A stretch of DNA of 64,000 nucleotides. It comes from CAINVV01 sp038323575 (GTDB lineage: Bacteria; Bacteroidota; Bacteroidia; Bacteroidales; Prolixibacteraceae). The position numbers were made by a program, and so were the translations under genes. Below the pieces are notes generated by a model. That model ran no database searches. It was not told the DNA's origin and saw only the letters and a program-made list of their open reading frames with translations. The stretch spans positions 45,554-109,553 of the forward strand of contig JBBQHB010000005.1 of NCBI GenBank assembly GCA_038323575.1, given 5' to 3'. This document shows, piece after piece, positions 34,062 to 41,903 of the stretch. Numbering within the stretch: position 1 is the first letter of the stretch; each line of letters starts with the position of its first letter.

Positions 34062-34512
34062 AATTATTATTTCAGATACGAGTTGCCTCATAGCGCTTAG
34101 CAATATTGGGTTACTTCATATTCTCAAGGAGTTATTCGGAGAAGTGATAATTACTTCAGAGGTAAAAGCTGAATTTGGAAGTAAATTACCTGACTGGATG
34201 ATTATTCTTCAAGTAAAAGACAGGTTGAAACAAACTGACATAGAAACCAGATTGGACCGAGGCGAAGCCAGTTCGATTGCATTGGCGCTTGAGATCCAAA
34301 ACTCCATGCTGATTATTGATGAAGTTAAAGGGCGTAACATTGCAAAATCCTTAAATATTGAAATTATTGGAACTGTTGGCATAATACTCCTAGCTGGGAA
34401 AAAAGGATTGATAAAAGATGTTGTCAGCGTTATTTTAATACTCGTCAATAAGGGATTCAGATTATCGGATAAACTGATAGACAAAATAATAGAGAAATAC
34501 GGCAAGGAATAA
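34054..34512 (+). CDS. DUF3368 PIN-domain toxin (putative ribonuclease)
   Basis: The protein has 152 residues from ATG 34054, which overlaps the UPF0175 stop by 8 bp; the longer in-frame start at 33985 lies inside the antitoxin gene and is rejected. The PIN-fold acidic residues are in place: IISDTSCLIAL (Asp8), ITSEVKAEF, DRGEASSIALAL, and LIIDEVKGR followed by IEIIGTVGIILLAGKKG. PIN proteins are metal-dependent ribonucleases; DUF3368 members pair with UPF0175 antitoxins, as here. All expected acidic residues are visible, so the toxin should be active. Confidence 0.88.
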   Translation: MDRIIISDTSCLIALSNIGLLHILKELFGEVIITSEVKAEFGSKLPDWMIILQVKDRLKQTDIETRLDRGEASSIALALEIQNSMLIIDEVKGRNIAKSLNIEIIGTVGIILLAGKKGLIKDVVSVILILVNKGFRLSDKLIDKIIEKYGKE

Positions 34513-34646
34513 TTACCCGATCCTAAACGAGGGGTAGCAAGAATGGTGATTCGGAATACAAGCTCGTACCCTGACACATTTATAAGAATGAAGCAATTAT
34601 GGAGTAATTGTTACTGAATTTGGGTAACCATAAACAAGCCTTTATT

Positions 34647-34712
34647 ATGAAGATCTCAAAACTCCTGTTTATAGCCCTCTTTGGATTGTTCTTTACGCTG
34701 ACTTTGCAATGA
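34647..34712 (+). pseudogene. Short signal-peptide-like ORF, remnant of a secreted protein gene
   Basis: The ORF encodes 21 residues, starting MKISKLLFIALFGLFFTLTL and then stopping. It has the form of a complete n-region and hydrophobic core of a signal peptide with no mature protein after it. Its TGA overlaps the two ATG codons of the MNT gene (ATGATG at 34709-34714). The simplest reading is that a secreted-protein gene was cut here when the nucleotidyltransferase pair arrived. Confidence 0.45.
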
Positions 34713-34969
34713 TGAACCGCAATGAGTTAGCATATAAAGTAAAAGAATCGATAAGGTCGATTGATCCGGGCGCACGGGTTATCCTGTTTGGCTCCCGTGC
34801 TCGCGGAGATAACAAACGTGAATCGGATTGGGATTTCCTGATTTTGACTTCTAATCTGGTTGATGAGCCTTTGAAAAGGCAAATCAGAGATAGGCTAATT
34901 GATACAGAGCTTGAAGCGGAGGAGGTCATAAGTACATTGATATTCTCACAGGACAAGTGGAATGAGTAA
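34709..34969 (+). CDS. MNT-type minimal nucleotidyltransferase (MntA-like antitoxin)
   Basis: The protein has 86 residues with the polymerase-beta-like nucleotidyltransferase signature: LFGSRARGDNKRESDWDFLIL, that is, GSRARG (28-33) followed by catalytic Asp40 and Asp42. Members of this class adenylylate and inactivate a partner HEPN ribonuclease toxin encoded next to them. Here the partner is present only as a C-terminal remnant (34972-35166), so the antitoxin appears orphaned. The start is one of two adjacent ATGs at 34709 and 34712. Confidence 0.87.
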   Translation: MMNRNELAYKVKESIRSIDPGARVILFGSRARGDNKRESDWDFLILTSNLVDEPLKRQIRDRLIDTELEAEEVISTLIFSQDKWNE

Positions 34970-34971
34970 GG

Positions 34972-35166
34972 ACAGAGTTTTTTAAGCAATATATCAAGAC
35001 TGAAATTTTAGATAGGAGGTTTAGTAGCTTATACTCAAATTTAATGGGTAAACGACAGGAAAGTGATTATGATGATTTTCATGACTCTTCGAAGGAAGAA
35101 ATTTTGCCTTTATTTGAAGAGACCCAGCGCTTTCTGACCACATTAAGTAATTTAATAAAGGAATAA
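34972..35166 (+). pseudogene. Truncated HEPN-domain toxin, C-terminal half only
   Basis: From 34972 the frame reads TEFFKQYIKTEILDRRFSSL, then YSNLMGKRQESDYDDF and a C-terminal helix LPLFEETQRFL, ending in TAA at 35166 (64 residues). This matches the last helices of small HEPN proteins that pair with MNT enzymes. No start codon lies in frame after the TGA at 34963-34965. The natural start (ATG 34962, overlapping the MNT stop, reading MSKDRVF) runs into a stop after seven codons. The N-terminal part with the active-site Arg/His region is missing. It is a deletion remnant that cannot make an active toxin. Confidence 0.75.
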
Positions 35167-35196
35167 TAATGGACAAAGACGTTGCATACAATGTCT

Positions 35197-37359
35197 CTAT
35201 GAATCCAAATCCAACGCCACAATCTCGTGGTCAGCTATCCGTGGAACAGCTAAAGTAACCACCCCATTTTCGATCTCAAATTTTGGCCTTTCATTTCTCA
35301 CCAACAAATGAACGCCTTCCACTTTTGATCCTTCAGGTATCCGGATACTTACCTGTGCATCGACAGGTATCAGCTCACGGAAAGGCCCTTTCATCATCAT
35401 CGGATTGGTCAGGTTGACAAGGTGTACGGTCATGGAGGTTTTTTGACGCCAGACTGTTACGTCGATTACACCCGGCCCTTTCACTTCAGCTACCGGATTC
35501 TCATTCAACGCCCAAAGGATGGTATTTCGGAGCAGTTTCCCGTGATCAACAGACATGATTTGCCAGAAAGTGCGGTCGATGTCGCCCGGGAAATAGGCAA
35601 CCCTTCCTTTGCCGGCTTCACGCAAGTATAGCTCATTGATGTTGGTTTCAGGTACACGCGGATAGACATCCTCCATGGGCAGATCGGGATAGGTGGGAAT
35701 CAGGGTTACCGGATCCGGAAATTCTGCCCTGGGAACTACTTTTACCTGGAAAATGGTATTGATGATCCGGTAAGCATCTTCCAGCTCTTTCAGTACCGGG
35801 TGGAACCGGCCGTTCGCCGGATCGCCCTTCAGCCGTAAGTAGCTGTTTTGCATCGGTCCTTCCACTTTCTTGTCGTATGAAACACCAAACAGATCGTTGA
35901 GGCCGAAATCATTCCTTGCTTTTCCTTTTTCATCGTAAAGTGATGTTTCAAAGGTGGCTACAAGGCTTCCGCCTCCGTCAACAAATTTGCGAAGCTGATC
36001 GCACTGCGCATCAGAAAGTGTGGAGATATTTGGAAGTACCAGCAATTTGAAAGGCTTCAGATGGTCCGGATCAAGCAGGCTGGCATTCACCATTTCGAAG
36101 GGGATGCGGTTTTCTAGCAGTGCGTGGTACATTCCTGAAGCGTGGTCGCCACTTTTCTGCTGCCAGGGATTACCTCCATAGTTTGGATTCTGCTCTGAAA
36201 ACAGCATGCCAACCCGGGCCAACGGAGCAATATTTCTAAGGTAGCGCTCATTCCTGTACAACACCTGGTAAATCTTGTCCACAGTCCCGAGCCAGCGTTT
36301 GTCGTAGAGAACGCCCGAGAATTTCGTAAACCAGGGGCGCATGCCGTTGGCGGTGCATTCAGCCACCCAAACCCTGATTTCGGCCTCACTCTGTACAGAA
36401 TCTTTCCAGCGGTATTGTTCTTCCACACCCACACTGAAAATGCCGCCGAGCGGTTTCATTCCGATGGAAGCCCGTAACTCCTTGGCAACCTTGCCGTTTG
36501 ACCAGGGTGGAACAACACCGCTCCTGGCCTGGTGGTCGGTAAAAACAATGTCCGACAGTTTTCCGGTAATTACCTTATCAGGAAACCCGTTGGGAATAAA
36601 CCGCGAAGTGGATTTTTGTTTCCGTATGATGCCATCCCACAAAAGCCACAACTCCTTCAAACGGTAGGTATTCCATTCATTGTATTTCTGCCAGACCGGA
36701 TTGAACCGGTCATTGCTGCGAGGAAGTTCGAGGCCGGACCAGGCTTTGAAATTACGGATACAGTGCTCGCAATAACATATCCCGTGACCTGCCCAGCGGT
36801 TGGAGAATATGCCGTCCGGCTGGTACCGCTCCATAATCTCCTGATGAACCATCGTCATAAATTCAAAATTGTACGGACCCAGGGCACAGGTGACCCACAA
36901 TTCAGGATTCGCCCAGTGGCGGCGTTTTTCGCCGTTGGCCGTTACCGCGATCCAGTCGGGATGGGCATCGTAAACAATTTGCCTGGCAGCATGGGGATCG
37001 GTGCGGGCAACTATCGACATGCCCATTTTACGGCACCCTTCCACGAGGTATCCAAACGGATCTGAACTGCCAAGCCAGTCGCTTCGGTGGTGCAGGGGCA
37101 CATTCGTCGGGTAGTATGCCACAATTCCTCCGGCGCTTAATGTCGCCGCATCAGCATGAATCTGCTTGAAATAACTCAGCCAAAAATCGGGATCGAACCT
37201 ACCGGGATCGTTTTCAACCAGGGTGAGCTGCGCCCACCTCATCGGACGGTCGAACCACGTATCGTTATCCATTACCATGAAGTTGGCCATCGCCGGTGAA
37301 CCTGCCATGGCAAACGCACTTCCGATACCGGTTGTCCGGATAAAATTTCTTCTCTTCAT
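35197..37359 (-). CDS. Tat-exported glycoside-hydrolase-like protein with beta-galactosidase trimerisation domain
   Basis: The protein has 720 residues. A Tat leader opens it (MKRRNFIRTTG). Residues about 35-390 form a TIM-barrel-like domain of the hypothetical-glycosyl-hydrolase-6 type (ADAATLSAGGIVAYYPTN, YQPDGIFSNRWAGHGICYCEHC given in parts). Residues about 400-620 match the GH42 beta-galactosidase trimerisation domain (LLVLPNISTLSDAQCDQLRKF in part, GGGSLVATFETSLYDE). The final 100 residues are beta-rich. A glycosidase role on beta-galactosides or related sugars is likely but unproven. It stands 186 bp from the upstream gene, with a hairpin between. Confidence 0.8.
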   Translation of the reverse strand: MKRRNFIRTTGIGSAFAMAGSPAMANFMVMDNDTWFDRPMRWAQLTLVENDPGRFDPDFWLSYFKQIHADAATLSAGGIVAYYPTNVPLHHRSDWLGSSDPFGYLVEGCRKMGMSIVARTDPHAARQIVYDAHPDWIAVTANGEKRRHWANPELWVTCALGPYNFEFMTMVHQEIMERYQPDGIFSNRWAGHGICYCEHCIRNFKAWSGLELPRSNDRFNPVWQKYNEWNTYRLKELWLLWDGIIRKQKSTSRFIPNGFPDKVITGKLSDIVFTDHQARSGVVPPWSNGKVAKELRASIGMKPLGGIFSVGVEEQYRWKDSVQSEAEIRVWVAECTANGMRPWFTKFSGVLYDKRWLGTVDKIYQVLYRNERYLRNIAPLARVGMLFSEQNPNYGGNPWQQKSGDHASGMYHALLENRIPFEMVNASLLDPDHLKPFKLLVLPNISTLSDAQCDQLRKFVDGGGSLVATFETSLYDEKGKARNDFGLNDLFGVSYDKKVEGPMQNSYLRLKGDPANGRFHPVLKELEDAYRIINTIFQVKVVPRAEFPDPVTLIPTYPDLPMEDVYPRVPETNINELYLREAGKGRVAYFPGDIDRTFWQIMSVDHGKLLRNTILWALNENPVAEVKGPGVIDVTVWRQKTSMTVHLVNLTNPMMMKGPFRELIPVDAQVSIRIPEGSKVEGVHLLVRNERPKFEIENGVVTLAVPRIADHEIVALDLDS

Positions 37360-37399
37360 GTGGTGTTGATTGCCTTAAAAACGTTTGCACATATGTTCT

Positions 37400-37444
37400 G
37401 TTGCCTATTATGTTCACTTTGATGACCAAATAGTGAAAGGCAAC
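37400..37444 (-). terminator. Hairpin between the AT-rich membrane gene and the 720-residue glycosidase gene
   Basis: GTTGCCT (37400-37406) and TTCACT (37413-37418) pair with AGTGAA (37432-37437) and AGGCAAC (37438-37444), with a 6-nt bulge on one side. It is about 100 nt after the stop of the membrane gene and 41 nt before the next start, so it may end the upstream transcript or act in the leader of the next one. Confidence 0.4.
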
Positions 37445-37545
37445 CAATGGCTAAAACATTCGTGCAGCGGTTCCGGGCAATTGGTTATTTACGCTGTTAT
37501 ATAAGGTGCTATAAAAGTGCATTTTACAAAGTCATCCATATTTTA

Positions 37546-38028
37546 TTAAACATTCTGTATTACAATTCCTGTAATGAATAAAATGAGAAAAATAAAAATA
37601 GAATACCAAATTACTTTTTTAAGGTTAATTGAAAACAAAGTAAAATAAAGACTAATTGTTACAACTATTATTTCAATAAAATAGACAAGGTTAAATAGTA
37701 ACAATTGTTTTAAAGGGATAGCTACATATGAAAATAAACCCAATAAATTGCTCAATGAAAACAATATTCCGAAGATTAATGCAAATTTTAAAACTTCTGT
37801 TATTGGAGGTTTTATTTTATATATGCTAAAAAAGAGATAACCAATAAGAAATGTAAGCAACAAAAAACTGGCATAACCTACAGGTATTAAAATCATTAGT
37901 TCGTGCAGTGGTTTAAAAATCGCAATATCTTCTTTCCATAATGATGCGAATATTGAAGCATGGAATAGAAAATCCACTCCGATAAATAACATCCATGCCA
38001 TTAAAATTGCTGTTACAAACCTTTTCAT
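37546..38028 (-). CDS. Small AT-rich integral membrane protein of unknown function
   Basis: The protein has 160 residues. It has four or five predicted transmembrane helices (about 6-27, 42-68, 80-105, 110-130, 136-157), short charged loops (WKEDIAIFKP, NLKKVIW) and no recognised motif. The gene is only about a quarter G+C by eye in its 3' half, against well over 40 percent in the flanking enzymes, and uses A/T-ending codons almost throughout. This suggests a different origin. It follows the enolase-superfamily gene by 12 bp on the same strand. No function can be given. Confidence 0.75.
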   Translation of the reverse strand: MKRFVTAILMAWMLFIGVDFLFHASIFASLWKEDIAIFKPLHELMILIPVGYASFLLLTFLIGYLFFSIYKIKPPITEVLKFALIFGILFSLSNLLGLFSYVAIPLKQLLLFNLVYFIEIIVVTISLYFTLFSINLKKVIWYSIFIFLILFITGIVIQNV

Positions 38029-38040
38029 TTTTATAAGAAT

Positions 38041-39330
38041 TTAACCTTTAACAACCTGAAATTTACTTACATAAACAGGATCTATATCCACCCCTGATCC
38101 TGGTCCTGTCGGTACTTTGATCATCCCGTTTTCGACAAATATCGGGGAAGTTTTGCATTCATATGCCAAATCTGTTTTGAGCCCTTTGAATTCGTGGTAG
38201 GGTAGGGCATTGGGCAGGGCAGAGACAAAATGGATCATGTAGAGGAATCCCAGCCCTCCGCCTGTCATGTGCGGGGTACATTTTTTCCCAAAGGCATTTG
38301 CCATCAGCGCCACTTTCATGCAGCGGATCATTCCCCCGAAATAGTAGAAATCGGGCTGTACAATCTGAAGTCCGTCGTTTGCGATCAGCCACCTGAAACC
38401 GTGAAGGCTGTACTCCTGTTCGCCGCCTGCAACAGGTATTTTCAGCGCATCGGCGACCTGTTTGGTCTCTTCGTACCAGTCGAAAGGAACCGGCTCTTCA
38501 AAAAATTCAAAGCGGTATTCTTCCAGTAACCGCCCTACGCGGATAGCCTCTTCAACTGAATAGAATCCGTTCGAATCGGCATACAGTGTCATTTTGTCCC
38601 CGAATGTTTTGCGCACCAGCGGGATGATCTCTTCCGTTCTGCCTTTCGGACCAACCGCATGCAAATCTTCGGTTCCGAACATAAGTCCGCCGACTTTGAT
38701 CTTCAGCGCTTTCGCATTGTACTCTCCGACATCCCTTGTGATCAGTTTCATAGAATCAGTCACTGATTTTTCACGGTACTCGGTTGCCTGGTAAACTGCC
38801 ACCGCAGGATTGTGAATAGTTCCGATCAATTGACCGATCGGCTTTCCGGCAATGCGCCCCATCATATCGAGGATGGCAAATTCGATGGTGGCAAGCGGCA
38901 CACCAAGCGCTATCCCGTTTAACCTGAAATTCAGCTTGTAGACATAGACGCGCTCGATGATCAGATCCAGCTCACGCGCATCCTTGTTGATGAAAAACGG
39001 CTGCAGCAAATTGGTAAAAATAGGATAGAGCGATTGGAGCTGTCCGTGGCCAACTGAAATACCCTCAGCGCCATCTTTTGAACGTACCCTGCACAAAAAA
39101 CTATCCTTGTAACGCAGCAGTTCAAGGGTTTCTATGATAACAGGATTCGGAAAAAATTCCTTTCTGAATACTGGCTGCTTAAGAATCTCATCCAATTTGG
39201 CATAATTTGGGTTCAGGTTGTCTCCTGCCGGGAAGGTTCCTGATCCAAATGAAGAGAGCGGCAAAGAGGCTGCCAGGCCTCCGGTCAGGGCAGTTCCGAT
39301 AAATCTGCGTCGATCAGTTTTCATACTCAT
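38041..39330 (-). CDS. Enolase-superfamily enzyme (mandelate racemase/muconate lactonising type), Tat-exported
   Basis: The protein has 429 residues with a twin-arginine leader (KTDRRRFIGTAL). The capping domain and barrel carry superfamily marks: ALKIKVGG (catalytic Lys region), metal ligands in TLYADSNG, FFEEPVPFDW and VAGGEQE, then QPDFYYFGGM and TPHMTGGG. Members dehydrate or epimerise sugar acids. Periplasmic export is unusual for sugar-acid dehydratases, so an epimerase or lyase step on extracellular sugars is possible. It lies between a GH43-like gene and an AT-rich membrane gene in one run. Confidence 0.87.
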   Translation of the reverse strand: MSMKTDRRRFIGTALTGGLAASLPLSSFGSGTFPAGDNLNPNYAKLDEILKQPVFRKEFFPNPVIIETLELLRYKDSFLCRVRSKDGAEGISVGHGQLQSLYPIFTNLLQPFFINKDARELDLIIERVYVYKLNFRLNGIALGVPLATIEFAILDMMGRIAGKPIGQLIGTIHNPAVAVYQATEYREKSVTDSMKLITRDVGEYNAKALKIKVGGLMFGTEDLHAVGPKGRTEEIIPLVRKTFGDKMTLYADSNGFYSVEEAIRVGRLLEEYRFEFFEEPVPFDWYEETKQVADALKIPVAGGEQEYSLHGFRWLIANDGLQIVQPDFYYFGGMIRCMKVALMANAFGKKCTPHMTGGGLGFLYMIHFVSALPNALPYHEFKGLKTDLAYECKTSPIFVENGMIKVPTGPGSGVDIDPVYVSKFQVVKG

Positions 39331-39396
39331 TTGATTATCAAAAAGTTCATTGAATTTCCGGTTAATTTATCAAAGGTAAAAAACAATATTGTAACT

Positions 39397-40371
39397 TCAG
39401 GATCCCGGCCAATCCCAGTGGATCAGGTCGTTACTCCAGGCAATTCCGATGGAGGCATTCTTGTCGAAATCACCCTGCTTTTCAGTCAAAGGACCGGAAC
39501 CATGGAAGAACATCAGGTATTTTGCCAGCTTGTTTCCGGAAAGCTTGACTACGGCGCCGGCGGTAATCCTGCCTTTTGCCCAGTCCCATCCGGGTTGACC
39601 AAGTGTAATCAATTTTCCCCAATCCGTCCAGCTTTTCAGGTCTGCCGATTTTTTTATGCCAATCCCGTTGGAGGGCGAATGGAACAGAACATACTGTTTG
39701 TCGTCAATTAAAACACAAGTATTCTCTCCGGATTCCGTGTGCCCGTAAAAAGTCCAGTTGATGAAATCATAAGTATAGGACATGCTCACCCCGTTCTGTT
39801 TGAAAAAACACCAGTATTTTCCGGGTTCGTCCTTGTCTTCAAGCAGATAGGGGTCGATCATTCTGCCCATATCCGCAACGGCAACATCGGGCCCTTTCAC
39901 TTTCAGGAGCTCGGGTTCACCCCAGTTTTCCAGATTTTTGCTGCGCAGGATGAAGAGTCTGGCAGATCCGTTTCCGTAGACAGGCATCTTATCGGCCAGG
40001 TATCCCGGGCGGGGATAGGTTTGGAGACATAGAAGCCACTCTCCGTGAAAGCGGATGATATTTCCGGGACTGGAAAAGTTGAGGTTCTGATCTTTAGGGG
40101 TCAGTTTGCGGGGAGGTGTCCATTGAACAAGATCTTTGCTTTTTGAAGTTGCGGTATACGAGTAAACCATCCCGTCTTTCTCTATTTCTACCAATGTAAA
40201 GAAGAGGTAAAAATATCCGTCCCGCAACAATACTGCGGGATCCCGGTAGGCGGTGGTCTCATTACCATGAAAGAGAACAGGCGAATTCAGCTTTTCTAAC
40301 TTTAGTTTTTGGGCATACGTTCCCGTGCAAACCAATACCAGGGAAAACAAGAGAAGCAACTGTCTTTTCAT
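39397..40371 (-). CDS. GH43-like five-bladed beta-propeller glycoside hydrolase, secreted
   Basis: The protein has 324 residues with a signal peptide (about 1-20). Repeated propeller blades are visible: YRDPAVLLRDGYFYLFFT, LVQWTPPRKL, MIDPYLLEDKDEPGKYWCFF in part, DFINWTFYGHTE, DLIHWDWPG. The first-blade Asp (YRDP) and the DP in blade three fit the GH43/32/117 clans. Similar proteins act on arabinosides, galactosides or anhydrogalactose, so the specificity is open. It is 35 bp after the PhoD-like gene and 66 bp before the enolase-superfamily gene. Confidence 0.78.
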   Translation of the reverse strand: MKRQLLLLFSLVLVCTGTYAQKLKLEKLNSPVLFHGNETTAYRDPAVLLRDGYFYLFFTLVEIEKDGMVYSYTATSKSKDLVQWTPPRKLTPKDQNLNFSSPGNIIRFHGEWLLCLQTYPRPGYLADKMPVYGNGSARLFILRSKNLENWGEPELLKVKGPDVAVADMGRMIDPYLLEDKDEPGKYWCFFKQNGVSMSYTYDFINWTFYGHTESGENTCVLIDDKQYVLFHSPSNGIGIKKSADLKSWTDWGKLITLGQPGWDWAKGRITAGAVVKLSGNKLAKYLMFFHGSGPLTEKQGDFDKNASIGIAWSNDLIHWDWPGS

Positions 40372-40406
40372 CTTTTATCAATTAAGGAACTTCGTGTCAA
40401 AATCGT

Positions 40407-41888
40407 TTAAATACCGGGACTGAAAATTTCCTCATGAACAACATTTCCATCGACATCGCAATGCTGCATTTTCAGGATGGTTGCTCCTTTTTCATCCGTT
40501 TCGGTCGATCCCTTCAGGAAGCCGCCTTTTACCCTGAGGAACAGGTGTTCCGGCCTGACGTCCTTCGGCGGCCATCCTTCGGCATGTTGGTCAGAACTTG
40601 GCCCGGTGCCGAATTCCCAAAGGTTGGTATCTTTCGGATGGGTAACATATTGCCAGTGCCTGTCACCTGTGCAAACAAAAACATTTTTGAACTGATTCAG
40701 ATACTGCCTTATCTCAGTCCCTTCGGTTTTAAAAACTTCATTGGAATAGTTGTCTTTCTTATTTTTCCGGTCGGGCCCGACAACAGGAGTAGATACGATC
40801 AGCAGTTTAAAGGTGGCTTCAGACTCTTTCATGGTTTTAAACAACCACTCTTTCTGCTCTTTGCCCCAGATAGATTTTCCGGGTCCGTCGGGCATGTTGT
40901 TCGGACTGCGGTAATTGCGTCCTTCCATGATCCAGATTTGCAGGTTCTTCCCCCATCTGACCGTTTTGTAAGTTTTGTCGGCAGAGGGGAATTGCTCTTT
41001 GTCGAATATTTCCAGTCCGCGGTTCCAGCCGACTGTTCCGTAAGTCATTCCCGGGTAAGCATCGTTTGAGAGCGCATCGTGGTCATCTTTCATAAAATAG
41101 GAAGTCACTTCAGTATAAAACAATCGTTGGTAGGGCAGGGCAAAGATCCTGTTCCATTTGAAACGCATCAGTTCCTCCGTAAGTGCATAAGGCAGCGGTT
41201 TATCGTAATATTCAATGTCGCCGGTATGCACATAAAAGTGAGGCATAAATTTCAGCATCGAGGCATATATTTTGTGCCCGTTGACCGGATCATCCCGTCG
41301 CGGATATTCCTGACAGGTAACGATGCAGAACCTGAGATTTTCAGCCTTGTTTTCGGCCGGAGGTGTACGGAAGAAACCTTTGATACTATCCGAGACAGCA
41401 GGCGATCCGGACGCACGGGCAAGAATTTTGACCCGGTATTCAGTGTCACTTTGAAGATCTTCAAGCTTCCACTGATGGGTAAAGTCCTTTTGCCGGTCAA
41501 CGGTCATCCATTCTGTTTCGAACACTTCGCCTGGTGAGTCTTTGGCAAACCAATTTAGTTTGACCTGGCCCGGAGCACCCGGGCAAGCGCCTTCCATCTG
41601 ATCCAGCGTATATCCCTTTGGAAGCTGTTCCCGCATGATCTGATCTTTGTCAGTAAGCTGTTCCAGCTTGGAAGCATCGGTGGAAGGGATGAGGAATTGC
41701 GGACCGGTTCTGTTCATTTCACGGTTTTTTGTCAGCCTGGTCCAGATGACAATGGAGTGCTGGTCGGCCCATCCGTTTTTGAAACCATCTCCAAAATAGG
41801 GACCATCGTTTTGCTGAGAGCCGCTGCATCCGGGCAAAATGAAGGCCAATAACAAAAGGCCGCTAAAAAGTATCCGAAATCTGTTCAT
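40407..41888 (-). CDS. PhoD-like phosphatase lipoprotein
   Basis: The protein has 493 residues. Lipobox LPGC (Cys21) marks a lipoprotein. An N-terminal fibronectin-like domain (about 35-175) is followed by the PhoD metallophosphoesterase domain with CIVTCQEYP, VHTGDIEYYD, MKDDHDALSND, IVSTPVVGPD and VCTGDRHWQYVTH as metal and active-site segments. The family hydrolyses phosphomonoesters or diesters. In a glycan locus it might act on phosphorylated glycans, which would fit the neighbouring GH92 mannosidase (15 bp upstream), but that is speculation. Confidence 0.87.
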   Translation of the reverse strand: MNRFRILFSGLLLLAFILPGCSGSQQNDGPYFGDGFKNGWADQHSIVIWTRLTKNREMNRTGPQFLIPSTDASKLEQLTDKDQIMREQLPKGYTLDQMEGACPGAPGQVKLNWFAKDSPGEVFETEWMTVDRQKDFTHQWKLEDLQSDTEYRVKILARASGSPAVSDSIKGFFRTPPAENKAENLRFCIVTCQEYPRRDDPVNGHKIYASMLKFMPHFYVHTGDIEYYDKPLPYALTEELMRFKWNRIFALPYQRLFYTEVTSYFMKDDHDALSNDAYPGMTYGTVGWNRGLEIFDKEQFPSADKTYKTVRWGKNLQIWIMEGRNYRSPNNMPDGPGKSIWGKEQKEWLFKTMKESEATFKLLIVSTPVVGPDRKNKKDNYSNEVFKTEGTEIRQYLNQFKNVFVCTGDRHWQYVTHPKDTNLWEFGTGPSSDQHAEGWPPKDVRPEHLFLRVKGGFLKGSTETDEKGATILKMQHCDVDGNVVHEEIFSPGI

Positions 41889-41903
41889 TGGTTTATTGTT
41901 GAT

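Noticed and set aside
34962..34985. ATG at 34962 as the start of a HEPN gene
   Set aside because: The frame stops after seven codons and does not join the HEPN-like frame that starts at 34972, so the toxin gene is scored as a remnant.
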